A DNA stretch of 64,000 bases from Oscillospiraceae bacterium (GTDB lineage Bacteria > Bacillota > Clostridia > Oscillospirales > Oscillospiraceae). Location: contig JAFTXW010000011.1 of assembly GCA_017461445.1 (NCBI GenBank), forward strand, positions 1 to 64,000, written 5' to 3'. The notes under the pieces are model-generated. The model was not told the DNA's origin, did not search any database, and saw only the letters and a list, made by a program, of their open reading frames with translations. Position numbers and translations under genes: made by a program. Shown here piece by piece: positions 22,075 to 30,302 of the stretch (its first letter is position 1; every line of letters begins with the position of its first letter).

Positions 22075-24378
22075 AGTAGTTTCCTCCTCAAGAATGATTT
22101 CTTCGGTAATGATTTCCTCCGTCCCGGAAGTGACCGGGGCAGTTTTCGGCTTAAAGAACCGCAGCCGCAGGGCGTTGGTGACCACGAACACGCTGCTCAT
22201 ACTCATGGCCGCAGCACCCAGCATGGGGCTCAGCTGCAAACCGAAGGGCAGGAACAGCACCCCCGCCGCAACAGGAATGCCCAGCGTGTTATAGAAGAAG
22301 GCCCAGAACAGGTTCTGACGGATATTACGGATCGTTGCCTTGCTCAGCTCGATGGCAGAGCTGACAGCTGCCAGGGAGCTGTTCATCAGCACCACATCGG
22401 CAGACTCCATGGCAATATCCGTACCCGCACCAATAGCCATGCCCACATCAGCGTTGACCAGGGCAGGCGCGTCGTTGATGCCATCGCCCACCATCAGCAC
22501 CCGGTGGCCCTCGCTGCGCAGCTTCTCCACGGCACTGGCCTTATCAGTGGGCAGCACATCGGAAATCACATGGGTGATCCCCGCCTTGGCGGCAATGGCC
22601 TTCGCCGTAACTTCATTATCGCCTGTCAGCATCACTACGTCAAGCTTTAATTTCTGCATAGCCCGGATCGCCGCTTCGGAATCGGCTTTCAGCACATCCG
22701 CCGCGGCAATGGTGCCAAGATACCGGCCTTTTTCGTCCGCAAAATGCAGAGGGGTCTTGCCCTCCCGGGACAGTGCGGACAGATCAGGAACGGTCACCCC
22801 CAGCTCCTCCATCAGCCGCCCGTTGCCGCCGTAGCAGCGCACACCGTTGACGGTACCCGCCACACCCCTGCCGGGGAGGGTCTCAAAATCCACGGCAGCG
22901 GGATAGGCGTTTTTCCCCATCTTTTTCAGGATTGCCCTGGCAAAGGGATGCTCGGACTTACTTTCGAGACTTGCTGCAGTACGCATCAGCTCGGAAAGGC
23001 TGGCTTCGCCGGGCAGGATATCGGTGACCTCCGGCTTGCCGGTGGTGAGGGTTCCGGTCTTATCCAGCACCACGGTATCGATGTGGTGGAGGTTTTCCAA
23101 AGACTCGGCGTTCTTAAACAGCACGCCCAGCTGTGCCCCCCGTCCTGTCCCCACCATGATGGCAACGGGAGTAGCCAGACCCAGGGCGCAGGGACAGGAA
23201 ATAACCAGCACGGAAATGGCGCAGTTCAGGCTGAATTCCAGCCCATACCCCGCGATCATCCAGACAGCGAACGTGATCGCAGCGATGGTCATGACCACAG
23301 GCACGAACACGCCCGCGATCTTGTCCGCCAGCCGGGCAATGGGGGCCTTGGAGCCGCCGGCCTCCTCCACCATGCGGATGACCTGGGCCAGGGTGGTATC
23401 CTCGCCCACCTTGTCGGCCCGGAATTCCAGATAGCCCTCCGTGTTGATGGTAGCTGCCGCCACCGTATCCCCGGGAACCTTCTCAACAGGAACGCTCTCG
23501 CCGGTCAGCGCACTCTGATCCACAGAGGCACGGCCTTCCATAACCGTTCCGTCCACGGGAATGCTGCCGCCGGAGCGAACCACCACGATATCGCCCACCC
23601 GGACATCCTCCACAGGAATTTCTTCCAGGTTCTCTCCCCGCTTGACAGTTGCCGTCTTGGGGCTTAAGTCCATTAGAGCCCGGATGGCGTCGCCGGTTCT
23701 GCCTTTGGCCCGGGTCTCCAGGAATTTGCCCAGAGTGATCAGGGTCAAAATCATGGCTGCGGACTCAAAGTAGAGATTTTCACTGTACTGCTTCACCAGC
23801 TCCCAGTCCCCGTGTCCCATACCCCAGGCCATGCGGAACAGAGCCGCCACACCGTAGAGCAGAGCCGCCAGAGAGCCCACGGCAATCAGCGAATCCATAT
23901 TGGGACTGCGGTGCCACAGAGCCTTCAGGCCCCGGCTGTAATACACCCGGTTCAGATACACCACAGGCAGCGTCAGGAAGAATTGCAGCAGTGCCCCCAC
24001 CAGGGCATTTTCCACCCCATGATACCAGTGGGGCGCAGGCAGACCTACCATATGTCCCATGGTAAAGTACATCAGCACCGCAAGGCAAACAGCCGACCCG
24101 ATGATACGCTTCTTCATTTCTTTCAGCGCATCCTCCACGGGAGCCTTTTCTTCTTTCTTTTCTTTCTTTTCGCCGGGAACAAAGGCATTGTAGCCCGCGT
24201 TCTGAACGGCGGTAATGATGGCAGCGGCCACATCGGCGTTCTCCGCCTCCACCTGCATGGTGCCCGCCAGCAGATTTACCTCCGCCTTCTTCACCCCGGG
24301 CACAGCACCCGTGACCTTCTCCACCCGTGCAGAGCAGGCCGCACAGGTCATGCCGGTCACATTGAATTTCAATTTCAT
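21874..24378 (-). CDS. copA: Copper-exporting P1B-type ATPase with N- and C-terminal HMA domains
   Basis: An 834-residue pump that exports Cu(I). The start at 24378 ([20 protein letters not shown]) follows AAAAGGGGGGTATTCCC. Domains in order: N-terminal HMA (C12, C15), membrane segments, actuator ([11 protein letters not shown]), CPC ion-path motif in [13 protein letters not shown], phosphorylation motif [17 protein letters not shown], the last membrane pair ([16 protein letters not shown]), an acidic linker, then a second HMA (about 769-834, CxxC at 781/784). A C-terminal HMA is unusual. It has its own internal ribosome-binding site and start. Divergent from an HxlR regulator. Confidence 0.93.
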   Translation of the reverse strand: MKLKFNVTGMTCAACSARVEKVTGAVPGVKKAEVNLLAGTMQVEAENADVAAAIITAVQNAGYNAFVPGEKKEKKEEKAPVEDALKEMKKRIIGSAVCLAVLMYFTMGHMVGLPAPHWYHGVENALVGALLQFFLTLPVVYLNRVYYSRGLKALWHRSPNMDSLIAVGSLAALLYGVAALFRMAWGMGHGDWELVKQYSENLYFESAAMILTLITLGKFLETRAKGRTGDAIRALMDLSPKTATVKRGENLEEIPVEDVRVGDIVVVRSGGSIPVDGTVMEGRASVDQSALTGESVPVEKVPGDTVAAATINTEGYLEFRADKVGEDTTLAQVIRMVEEAGGSKAPIARLADKIAGVFVPVVMTIAAITFAVWMIAGYGLEFSLNCAISVLVISCPCALGLATPVAIMVGTGRGAQLGVLFKNAESLENLHHIDTVVLDKTGTLTTGKPEVTDILPGEASLSELMRTAASLESKSEHPFARAILKKMGKNAYPAAVDFETLPGRGVAGTVNGVRCYGGNGRLMEELGVTVPDLSALSREGKTPLHFADEKGRYLGTIAAADVLKADSEAAIRAMQKLKLDVVMLTGDNEVTAKAIAAKAGITHVISDVLPTDKASAVEKLRSEGHRVLMVGDGINDAPALVNADVGMAIGAGTDIAMESADVVLMNSSLAAVSSAIELSKATIRNIRQNLFWAFFYNTLGIPVAAGVLFLPFGLQLSPMLGAAAMSMSSVFVVTNALRLRFFKPKTAPVTSGTEEIITEEIILEEETTMETVVIKVNGMMCNHCKARVEKVCKAVPGTQDAVVDLAAKTVTVTGNADVAALKQAITDADYEVVE

Positions 24379-24492
24379 GGGAATACCCCCCTTTTGTCGA
24401 TTCTCGCCCAGAAAATCAGCAGGAGATTTGTACACGCCGCGAGCCACAACATTAACAATTCTTTAACAAACTCCCCTGTTCTCTGTGCTACT

Positions 24493-24560
24493 ATTCTATC
24501 ACATGATGCCAAAAACGCAAGTATGCACTATTTAGTGCCATACTATCCTTTTGGATACTA
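24493..24560. promoter_or_regulatory. Divergent copA / hxlR control region
   Basis: The copA promoter on the minus strand is TTGCGT (24515-24520), 16 bases, TAGAAT (24493-24498). Directly upstream lies the imperfect palindrome AGTATGCACTA (24520-24530) / TAGTGCCATACT (24533-24544). A second one follows, TACTATCC / GGATACTA (24541-24560), just before the hxlR start. HxlR-type dimers bind such palindromes, so joint control of copA and hxlR is inferred. Confidence 0.55.
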
Positions 24561-24572
24561 TAGGAGGACACC

Positions 24573-24941
24573 ATGGATAAGAGAGAAATCTGCCCTGTGG
24601 AAGCAACGCTGGAAATGATTGGCGGGAAATACAAGGCCCTGATCCTGTGGCACCTATCGGAGGATAAGCTGCGCTTTTCCGAGCTTCGGAAGGCCATCAA
24701 GTCTGCCACCCCCAAGATGCTGACCCAGCAGCTGCGGGAACTGGAAGCACACAACCTGATCCACCGGGAGGTCTATCCCGTAATCCCGCCCAAGGTGGAA
24801 TATTCCCTGACCGACACCGGCCGCAGTCTCATGCCCATTCTGGTGGCTATGCGGGACTGGGGTGCCAATTACCTGCGCAAGAAGGATATGGAACCCTGCT
24901 GCTTTATGATGGACACCGATCCCATCGCCCAAACCAACTGA
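24573..24941 (+). CDS. HxlR-family winged-helix regulator
   Basis: A 122-residue protein with the family signature CPVEATLEMIGGKYKALILW, then RFSELRKAIKSATPKMLTQQ (winged helix) and YSLTDTGRSLMPIL. HxlR proteins respond to electrophiles, oxidants or metals. The conserved N-terminal cysteine (C7) and the C-terminal CC pair could be the sensor. GGAGGACACC precedes the ATG. Being divergent from copA with palindromes between, it may regulate the pump. It is followed by degV after 15 bases. Confidence 0.87.
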   Translation: MDKREICPVEATLEMIGGKYKALILWHLSEDKLRFSELRKAIKSATPKMLTQQLRELEAHNLIHREVYPVIPPKVEYSLTDTGRSLMPILVAMRDWGANYLRKKDMEPCCFMMDTDPIAQTN

Positions 24942-24956
24942 CATAGGAGGATCTTT

Positions 24957-25799
24957 ATGAAAATCAAGATCATTTCCGACAGCACCTGCGACCTGTCGGA
25001 GGAACTCATTCGTGAGCACGATATTGCCATCACGCCCCTGATCGTTATGAAGAACGGCGAGGAATTCCTGGACGGCGTTACCATCACCCCCGCCGATATC
25101 TTCGCCCATGTGGACGCAGGCGGTGCCCTGTGTACCACCGCTGCCCGGAGTGTGGGCATTTATCAGGAAGCATTCGCAAAATACGCCAGCGACTACGACG
25201 GCATCCTCCACATCAGCATCGGCTCCGGCTTTTCTTCCAGCTATCAGAATGCCAGCCTGGCTGCGGAGGAATTCGAGAATGTCCGGGTCATTGATTCCCA
25301 AAACCTGTCCACCGGTCAGGGACTGGTGGTGCTGAAGGCCTGCCAGCTGGCAAAGACCGCCGAAAGCCTGGACGCTCTGGCAGAAGAATTGCGTGCCTTC
25401 ACCGCAAAGGTGGAATCCAGCTTCGTTGTGGACAAGCTGGATTATCTGGTCAAGGGCGGCCGCTGCTCCTCCGTTGCGGCTCTGGGCGCAAATCTGCTGA
25501 ACCTGAAGCCCTGCATTGAGGTGAAGGACGGCAAAATGGTGGTGGTCAAAAAGTACCGGGGCAGCTATGCCAAGTGCCTGGCAAACTACGTCAAGGATCG
25601 GCTGGAGAACCGGGAGGATGTGGACAGGGGCACCCTGTTCGTGACCAAGACCACCGTAAGCGACGAATGCTATGAGGTCGTCATGAACGCTGTCCACGCC
25701 TGCGGCAGCTTTGAGAACACCTATGAGACCAACGCCGGCTGCACTGTTTCCTGCCACTGCGGCCCCGGCACCCTGGGCGTACTGTTTGTCAGGAAGTAA
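24957..25799 (+). CDS. DegV-family fatty-acid-binding protein
   Basis: A 280-residue DegV protein. The start KIKIISDSTCDLSEELI contains the STCDL motif at the lipid carboxylate site. HISIGSGFSSSYQNASLA, DSQNLSTGQGLVVL and KLDYLVKGGRCSS are also family hallmarks, the last preceding a KPCIEVKDG stretch. Homologues (FakB) present fatty acids to the FakA kinase for phospholipid synthesis. ATAGGAGGATCTTT gives a good ribosome-binding site. It is cotranscribed with the HxlR gene. Confidence 0.9.
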   Translation: MKIKIISDSTCDLSEELIREHDIAITPLIVMKNGEEFLDGVTITPADIFAHVDAGGALCTTAARSVGIYQEAFAKYASDYDGILHISIGSGFSSSYQNASLAAEEFENVRVIDSQNLSTGQGLVVLKACQLAKTAESLDALAEELRAFTAKVESSFVVDKLDYLVKGGRCSSVAALGANLLNLKPCIEVKDGKMVVVKKYRGSYAKCLANYVKDRLENREDVDRGTLFVTKTTVSDECYEVVMNAVHACGSFENTYETNAGCTVSCHCGPGTLGVLFVRK

Positions 25800-25803
25800 G
25801 CAT

Positions 25804-25838
25804 AAATGCAGAATGTGATTTGCATTCTGCATTTTTTC
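25804..25838 (+). terminator. Intrinsic terminator after degV
   Basis: AATGCAGAATG (25805-25815) pairs perfectly with CATTCTGCATT (25823-25833). TTTTTCTT follows. Confidence 0.85.
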
Positions 25839-25895
25839 TTGTTTTTTCCGCATAATGTGATATACTGTTTCCATCCTGATTTTCGAGGTATCCTT

Positions 25896-27122
25896 ATGGA
25901 TTACAATACACTACTGGACATGGCCACGGATCTTGGCTATGAGCTTGCCATGAGCGGTGCGGAGACCTTCCGCGTGGAGGAAAGCATCAGCCGGGTGCTC
26001 GCCAGCTACGGCGTACAGTCCGAGGTCTTTGCCATCCCCAACTATCTGATCGTCAGCATCCTGACGGAGGACGGAACCCCCATCACCCGGATGCGCCGCA
26101 TCGGAACGCACGGCAACAATATGGATGCCGTAGAGAAATTCAGCGGCCTCAGCCGTGCCTTCTGCAACCGCAGGCCGGAACCCAAGGTCGGTATCACATG
26201 GCTGGACATTGTCAGGGGTCAGCTGGAAAACTACCCCACCCATATCGAATACCTGGGCGATTTTATCGGCGCGGGAGGCTTCGGCCTTCTGTTCGGCGGA
26301 AACTGGGTGGACGGCCTCTGCGCGGGCATCTGCGGCATTCTGGTGGGCTTTATCAGCAAAATTTTGGAGGGCCACAACGCCAACCCCTTCTTCCGTACCA
26401 TCGCCACCTCCTTTGTGATGGCACTGGTGGCCTACGCCTTTGGCGCAATGGGCATCGCCCCCAATCCCGATGCCGTCACCATCGGTGCGCTGATGATCCT
26501 GGTGCCAGGCCTGCTGTTCACCAACGCCATGCGGGACATCATCTACGGCGACACCAATTCCGGCATCAACCGCATCGTCCAGGTGATCCTGACGGCAATC
26601 GCCATCGCCCTGGGCACCGCCGTGGTCTGGAGGCTCGCCAGTGGTCTTTGGGGCACCCCCGTATCCGCCCCGGCCATCGACTATTCCATCCCCGCCCACT
26701 GCCTGTTCTCCTTTGTGGGCTGTGTGGGCTTTGCCATCCTGTTCAACATCCACGGCCCCGGCGGAATGCTCTGCGCGCTGGGCGGAATGCTGTCCTGGGC
26801 GGTGTACCTGGTGGTGCTGCGGCTGGGCTACAGCGATATTCTGGCCTACTTCTGGTCAGCCCTGTTTGCCTCGGTCTATTCGGAGACCATGGCACGCATC
26901 CGCAAATACCCCGCCATCTCCTACCTGGTGGTGGCCATCTTCCCCATGATCCCCGGCGCGGGTGCCTACTACACCATGAACTACGCCATCCGGGGCGAAA
27001 TGGAGCTCTTCGCCTCCCAGGGCATGCACACCGCCGCCATCGCCGGCATCCTTGCAGTAGGCATCCTCCTGGGCTCCACCAGCTTCCGCATGTACTCCGA
27101 TTGGAAAGCCAAAAAGATATAA
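25896..27122 (+). CDS. Threonine/serine exporter family protein (ThrE, fused form)
   Basis: A 408-residue membrane protein. The start at 25896 (MDYNTLLDMATDLGYELAMS) follows CGAGGTATCCTT. The N-terminal about 115 residues contain the SGAETFRVEESI motif of the ThrE/DUF1212 domain. Then follow about ten membrane segments, with NPDAVTIGALMILVPGLLFT and, in the second half, the DUF3815-like domain (FNIHGPGGMLCALGGMLSW, MIPGAGAYY). In many bacteria these halves are two genes; here they are one. It exports threonine and serine. A terminator follows. Confidence 0.88.
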   Translation: MDYNTLLDMATDLGYELAMSGAETFRVEESISRVLASYGVQSEVFAIPNYLIVSILTEDGTPITRMRRIGTHGNNMDAVEKFSGLSRAFCNRRPEPKVGITWLDIVRGQLENYPTHIEYLGDFIGAGGFGLLFGGNWVDGLCAGICGILVGFISKILEGHNANPFFRTIATSFVMALVAYAFGAMGIAPNPDAVTIGALMILVPGLLFTNAMRDIIYGDTNSGINRIVQVILTAIAIALGTAVVWRLASGLWGTPVSAPAIDYSIPAHCLFSFVGCVGFAILFNIHGPGGMLCALGGMLSWAVYLVVLRLGYSDILAYFWSALFASVYSETMARIRKYPAISYLVVAIFPMIPGAGAYYTMNYAIRGEMELFASQGMHTAAIAGILAVGILLGSTSFRMYSDWKAKKI

Positions 27123-27125
27123 TCT

Positions 27126-27156
27126 AAGGGGAAAACCATCCGGTTTTCCCCTTTTT
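27126..27156 (+). terminator. Intrinsic terminator after thrE
   Basis: GGGGAAAACC (27128-27137) pairs perfectly with GGTTTTCCCC (27142-27151). TTTTT follows. Confidence 0.92.
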
Positions 27157-27234
27157 GATTGTCATAAACTTGTGGCGCGGGAGACCACCGGGCAACCACA
27201 ATGGGTGCGATGGCGAATGCTTAGTTCTGTGGAT

Positions 27235-27600
27235 TTAATCTGCAATAGGCTTTCCGGTCTCGTCTGTCTTGTAAATGGAAAGTGCTTCTAACCGTTCAGC
27301 AGCGGCATTTTCCGTATTCCGCGCCATAAGTACCCGCGCGCATTCGTCAACTACAAACTCAGGACAACCCGCAGCAGCCGTAACTTCTGTGGACACCTCT
27401 ACTATTGCTCCGTCTAATAAGTTGGTGTTGCCAATGTCAAAAACCTCTAGCATCAGATATTCCTCACCAATTTCAAGAACCTTTGCAGTAAAAAAATATT
27501 GCATCTTGTTGTCACCTTGCTCCAGCGGCTCTTGGTCGCCACAACCGGCCGAACCCAACACACAGACCAATGCAAAAACGAATGCTATGTATTTTCTCAT
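27235..27600 (-). CDS. Small lipoprotein, unknown function
   Basis: A 121-residue protein starting MRKYIAFVFALVCVLGSAGC at 27600, preceded by GAGGAGGTAATTTGT. The lipobox LGSAGC is clear, so the mature protein is tethered through Cys20. The outer part is beta-rich (FFTAKVLEIGEEYLMLEVFD), like small OB-fold domains of unknown lipoproteins. It is 31 bases downstream of the sirtuin gene and may share its transcript. No substrate is evident. Confidence 0.72.
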   Translation of the reverse strand: MRKYIAFVFALVCVLGSAGCGDQEPLEQGDNKMQYFFTAKVLEIGEEYLMLEVFDIGNTNLLDGAIVEVSTEVTAAAGCPEFVVDECARVLMARNTENAAAERLEALSIYKTDETGKPIAD

Positions 27601-27631
27601 ACAAATTACCTCCTCATAAAACGGCCTTTTC

Positions 27632-28345
27632 TTACAGCTGCGAAAACACCATCCCCAAACTCTCATGGAGCACCAGATCTGCCTGTCCATCATAAGGTGT
27701 CGCGTCCCGGTTAATCAGAACAAGCCGGTTCCCTCGGTAGTAGTTGATCAGTCCCGCAGCAGGATACACCGTCAGGCTGGTGCCTGCCACGATCAGCAGA
27801 TCGGCGTTATGGATGGCCCGGACGCTTTTCTCAATGGTGTCCTGATCCAGCCCCTCCTCATAAAGCACCACATCCGGCTTCACGATGCCGCCGCAATCGC
27901 ACCGGGGCACCCCAACGGATTCCTTTACAAATTCCGCGCTGTGGAATTTTCCGCAGCGGGTACAGTAGTTCCGCAGGACAGAGCCGTGAAGCTCATAGAC
28001 CCGTTTGCTTCCCGCTTTCTGGTGCAGGCCGTCGATGTTCTGGGTCACCACAGCAGAGAGCTTCCCCTCCTGCTCCCACCTTGCCAGCACCTTATGGGTG
28101 ATGTTGGGCGCAAACCCCAGGGGCAGCATCTTCTCCCGGTAAAACCGGAAGAAATACTCGGGCCTGCGCTCATAAAAGCTGTGGCTGATAATGGTCTCCG
28201 GCGGGTAATCAAACTTCTGATTGTACAGCCCGTCTACGCTGCGAAAATCCGGAATGCCGCTCTCTGTAGATACGCCCGCGCCGCCAAAAAAGACGATGCG
28301 ATTGCTTTCAGAAATCCATTGCTTCAGTGTCTCAACTTTGTCCAT
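27632..28345 (-). CDS. NAD-dependent protein deacylase (sirtuin, CobB type)
   Basis: A 237-residue Sir2 enzyme removing acyl groups from protein lysines with NAD. The NAD loop GGAGVSTESGIPDFRS, VTQNIDGLHQKAG and catalytic ELHGS are all present. The zinc cysteines appear as CTRC (after the catalytic His) and CDC. GTSLTVYPAAG and LINRDATPYD close the fold. Length is typical of bacterial class sirtuins. GGAGGGAATAGC precedes the ATG. No regulatory site is evident. Confidence 0.94.
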   Translation of the reverse strand: MDKVETLKQWISESNRIVFFGGAGVSTESGIPDFRSVDGLYNQKFDYPPETIISHSFYERRPEYFFRFYREKMLPLGFAPNITHKVLARWEQEGKLSAVVTQNIDGLHQKAGSKRVYELHGSVLRNYCTRCGKFHSAEFVKESVGVPRCDCGGIVKPDVVLYEEGLDQDTIEKSVRAIHNADLLIVAGTSLTVYPAAGLINYYRGNRLVLINRDATPYDGQADLVLHESLGMVFSQL

Positions 28346-28384
28346 GCTATTCCCTCCTTGGAATTATTTTACTGCCTTTCCCCC

Positions 28385-28417
28385 AAAAAAGCAACACCCA
28401 CCGCTTCCGATGGGTGT
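28385..28417 (-). terminator. Intrinsic terminator of the trmD operon
   Basis: ACACCCA (28394-28400) pairs with TGGGTGT (28411-28417). On the minus strand GCTTTTTT follows. Confidence 0.8.
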
Positions 28418-28423
28418 AATATG

Positions 28424-29170
28424 TTATTCCGCTGCATCCTCCGCTTCCATTTCCTTCAGCAGCTTCTTATCCTGCTTGGAGCTGAGGTCCAGCTTTGCGT
28501 ACATATCCGGTCTGCGTTCCCGGGTACGGCGGAGGGCCTGCTTTCTGCGCCACTGGCGCACCTTTTCGTGGTTGCCGGAGGTGAGAATGGCGGGAATTTC
28601 CCGTCCGTGCCAGATGGCGGGGCGGGTATACTGGGGATATTCCAGCAGACCGTTGAAGTGGCTCTCGTCCTCGAAGCATTCCGGGTCTGCCAGAACGCCG
28701 GGAACCATGCGGCAGACGGCATCCGTCACCGCCATGGCGGCGATTTCACCGCCGGTGAGGACGAAATCTCCCAGGGAAATTTCCTCGTCCACGCACTCGT
28801 CGATGAACCGCTGGTCGATACCCTCATAATGGCCGCAGACGATGACGATATTTTCCATCTGGCTCAGCCGGATGGCATCGGCCTGTTTGAAGGTGTGTCC
28901 GCAGGGGGACATGTAAATGGTGTGGACAGGGCCGCCTGCCTCATCGCAGACCGCCTCCCAGCAGCGGTACAGCGGATCGGCGGTCATTACCGCGCCCCGG
29001 CCGCCGCCGTAGGGATAGTCGTCCACCTGATTCTGCTTGTTGGCAGTGTAGTCCCGGATCTGGTGGGTGTTGATGCAGATGAAGCCCCGCTCCTGGGCCC
29101 GGCCCAGGATGCTCTCCGACAGCACATCCCCCAGGGTCTCCGGGAAGAGGGTCAGAATATCAATCCTCAT
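28424..29170 (-). CDS. trmD: tRNA (guanine37-N1)-methyltransferase TrmD
   Basis: A 248-residue SPOUT methyltransferase acting on G37 of tRNAs with S-adenosylmethionine. The N-terminus RIDILTLFPETLGDVLSESI and DDYPYGGGRGAVMTADPLY are family signatures. The trefoil-knot motifs VCGHYEGIDQRF and EISLGDFVLTGGE are visible, and RPAIWHGREIPAILTSGNH is conserved. It overlaps rimM by 11 bases and closes the ylxM-ffh-rpsP-khpA-rimM-trmD operon. Confidence 0.97.
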   Translation of the reverse strand: MRIDILTLFPETLGDVLSESILGRAQERGFICINTHQIRDYTANKQNQVDDYPYGGGRGAVMTADPLYRCWEAVCDEAGGPVHTIYMSPCGHTFKQADAIRLSQMENIVIVCGHYEGIDQRFIDECVDEEISLGDFVLTGGEIAAMAVTDAVCRMVPGVLADPECFEDESHFNGLLEYPQYTRPAIWHGREIPAILTSGNHEKVRQWRRKQALRRTRERRPDMYAKLDLSSKQDKKLLKEMEAEDAAE

Positions 29171-29651
29171 CGCTGCGCATCCCTTCGATCAGCTTCACCT
29201 GCATCCGGTTATTTTCCATGTCAGTGTCCAAAATAAAGGCCTTCACGGCGGGGATCATGTACTCATGCTCACCCTTGACCACATACACAGAGTTGCCGGG
29301 ATAGTCCAGCACTTCCTTGATCTTACCGATGCACTTGTCCCCGGCATAGACCTCCACGCCGATCAGCTCGGCGGCGAAGATCACCTCATCGTCGATGTCC
29401 TCCCGGTAAAGCTCCATGGTCTTGCCCCGCATGGCCTGGGCAGCCTCCATGGTATCAATTCCCTCCAGCTTCACCAGATTGCAGGTCTTCTGAACGCGAA
29501 CAGATTCCATGGTATATTCTTTTCCGTCAATACGGCAGCGGTCAAATTCACACAGCACCTCGGGAGAATCCAGCCAGGTCAGCACCTTGACCTCGCCCCG
29601 AACGCCATGGGTGGTGACGATCTCACCGGCTTCAACAAATTGGAGTTTCAT
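29160..29651 (-). CDS. rimM: 16S rRNA processing / 30S maturation factor RimM
   Basis: A 163-residue protein needed for 30S subunit assembly. The start at 29651 (MKLQFVEAGEIVTTHGVRGE) follows TAGGAGGAAAACT. The N-terminal GEIVTTHGVRGEVKVLTW motif and the C-terminal PRC-barrel (IGVEVYAGDKCIGKIKEVL, YMIPAVKAFI) are in order. It binds S19. Gene order rpsP-khpA-rimM-trmD is standard in Firmicutes and supports the call. Confidence 0.96.
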   Translation of the reverse strand: MKLQFVEAGEIVTTHGVRGEVKVLTWLDSPEVLCEFDRCRIDGKEYTMESVRVQKTCNLVKLEGIDTMEAAQAMRGKTMELYREDIDDEVIFAAELIGVEVYAGDKCIGKIKEVLDYPGNSVYVVKGEHEYMIPAVKAFILDTDMENNRMQVKLIEGMRSDED

Positions 29652-29707
29652 AGTTTTCCTCCTACAGTATAACAACGAAAAATGCGTGGCAAAGCCACGC
29701 ATAATCG

Positions 29708-29938
29708 TTAATCCACGATTTCGACCGTGACCTTTTCGCCAGTGCGCTGGGCAACAGTCTTAATAATGGTACGGATCTCCTTGGCGATCCGTCCCTGGCG
29801 GCCGATCACCTTGCCCATGTCGCCCTCGGCCACATGGAGCTCCAGCACCTTGCCGTCCTCGTCATCGATTTCGGTAACGGTGACTGCCTCAGGATCATCC
29901 ACCAGGTTCTTTGCCATATACAGCAAAAGTTCCTTCAT
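29708..29938 (-). CDS. khpA: KH-domain RNA-binding protein KhpA (YlqC)
   Basis: A 76-residue single KH-domain protein. The RNA-binding GxxG loop is VIGRQGRIAKEIRTI. The N-terminal MKELLLYMAKNLVDDPEAV is typical. With KhpB it binds RNA and affects cell division and envelope functions in Firmicutes. It lies between rpsP and rimM, the usual place. AAAGGAGAACCACA precedes the ATG. Confidence 0.94.
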   Translation of the reverse strand: MKELLLYMAKNLVDDPEAVTVTEIDDEDGKVLELHVAEGDMGKVIGRQGRIAKEIRTIIKTVAQRTGEKVTVEIVD

Positions 29939-29959
29939 TGTGGTTCTCCTTTGGGGATC

Positions 29960-30199
29960 TTACAGAACACCAGCGTTCTTCAGCAGGCCACGGACGGTGT
30001 CGGTGGGCTGTGCGCCGTTCTTGATCCAGTTCTGAGCCTTCTCAGCATCAACAGTGATGGTGGCGGGCTGGGTCAGGGGATTGTAAGTGCCGATCTCCTC
30101 GATGCAGCGGCCATCACGGGGAGAACGGGAATCAGCAACAACAATACGGTAGTAAGGAGCCTTCTTAGCACCCATTCTTCTCAGTCTGATCTTAACCAT
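29960..30199 (-). CDS. rpsP: 30S ribosomal protein S16
   Basis: A 79-residue protein starting [20 protein letters not shown] (after Met). [16 protein letters not shown] and the C-terminal [19 protein letters not shown] are S16 hallmarks. The ATG at 30199 follows GGAGGTGATACTCTC. Upstream, 103 bases separate it from ffh, containing a short palindrome near 30248-30262 and a GC-rich hairpin near 30278-30300. These may tune ribosomal-protein expression relative to ffh. Confidence 0.97.
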   Translation of the reverse strand: MVKIRLRRMGAKKAPYYRIVVADSRSPRDGRCIEEIGTYNPLTQPATITVDAEKAQNWIKNGAQPTDTVRGLLKNAGVL

Positions 30200-30302
30200 G
30201 AGAGTATCACCTCCATAAATTATCTCTAAATTTGTAAATCTATATCGCAAAGCAATTTGCTTTCAGCGAACCTTTGTAGGGGGCGGCTTCCCCGACGCCC
30301 CA

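Noticed and set aside
30248-30300. Riboswitch or ribosomal leader before rpsP
   Set aside because: A short palindrome and one GC hairpin are present, but no known ribosomal-protein leader pattern could be recognised.
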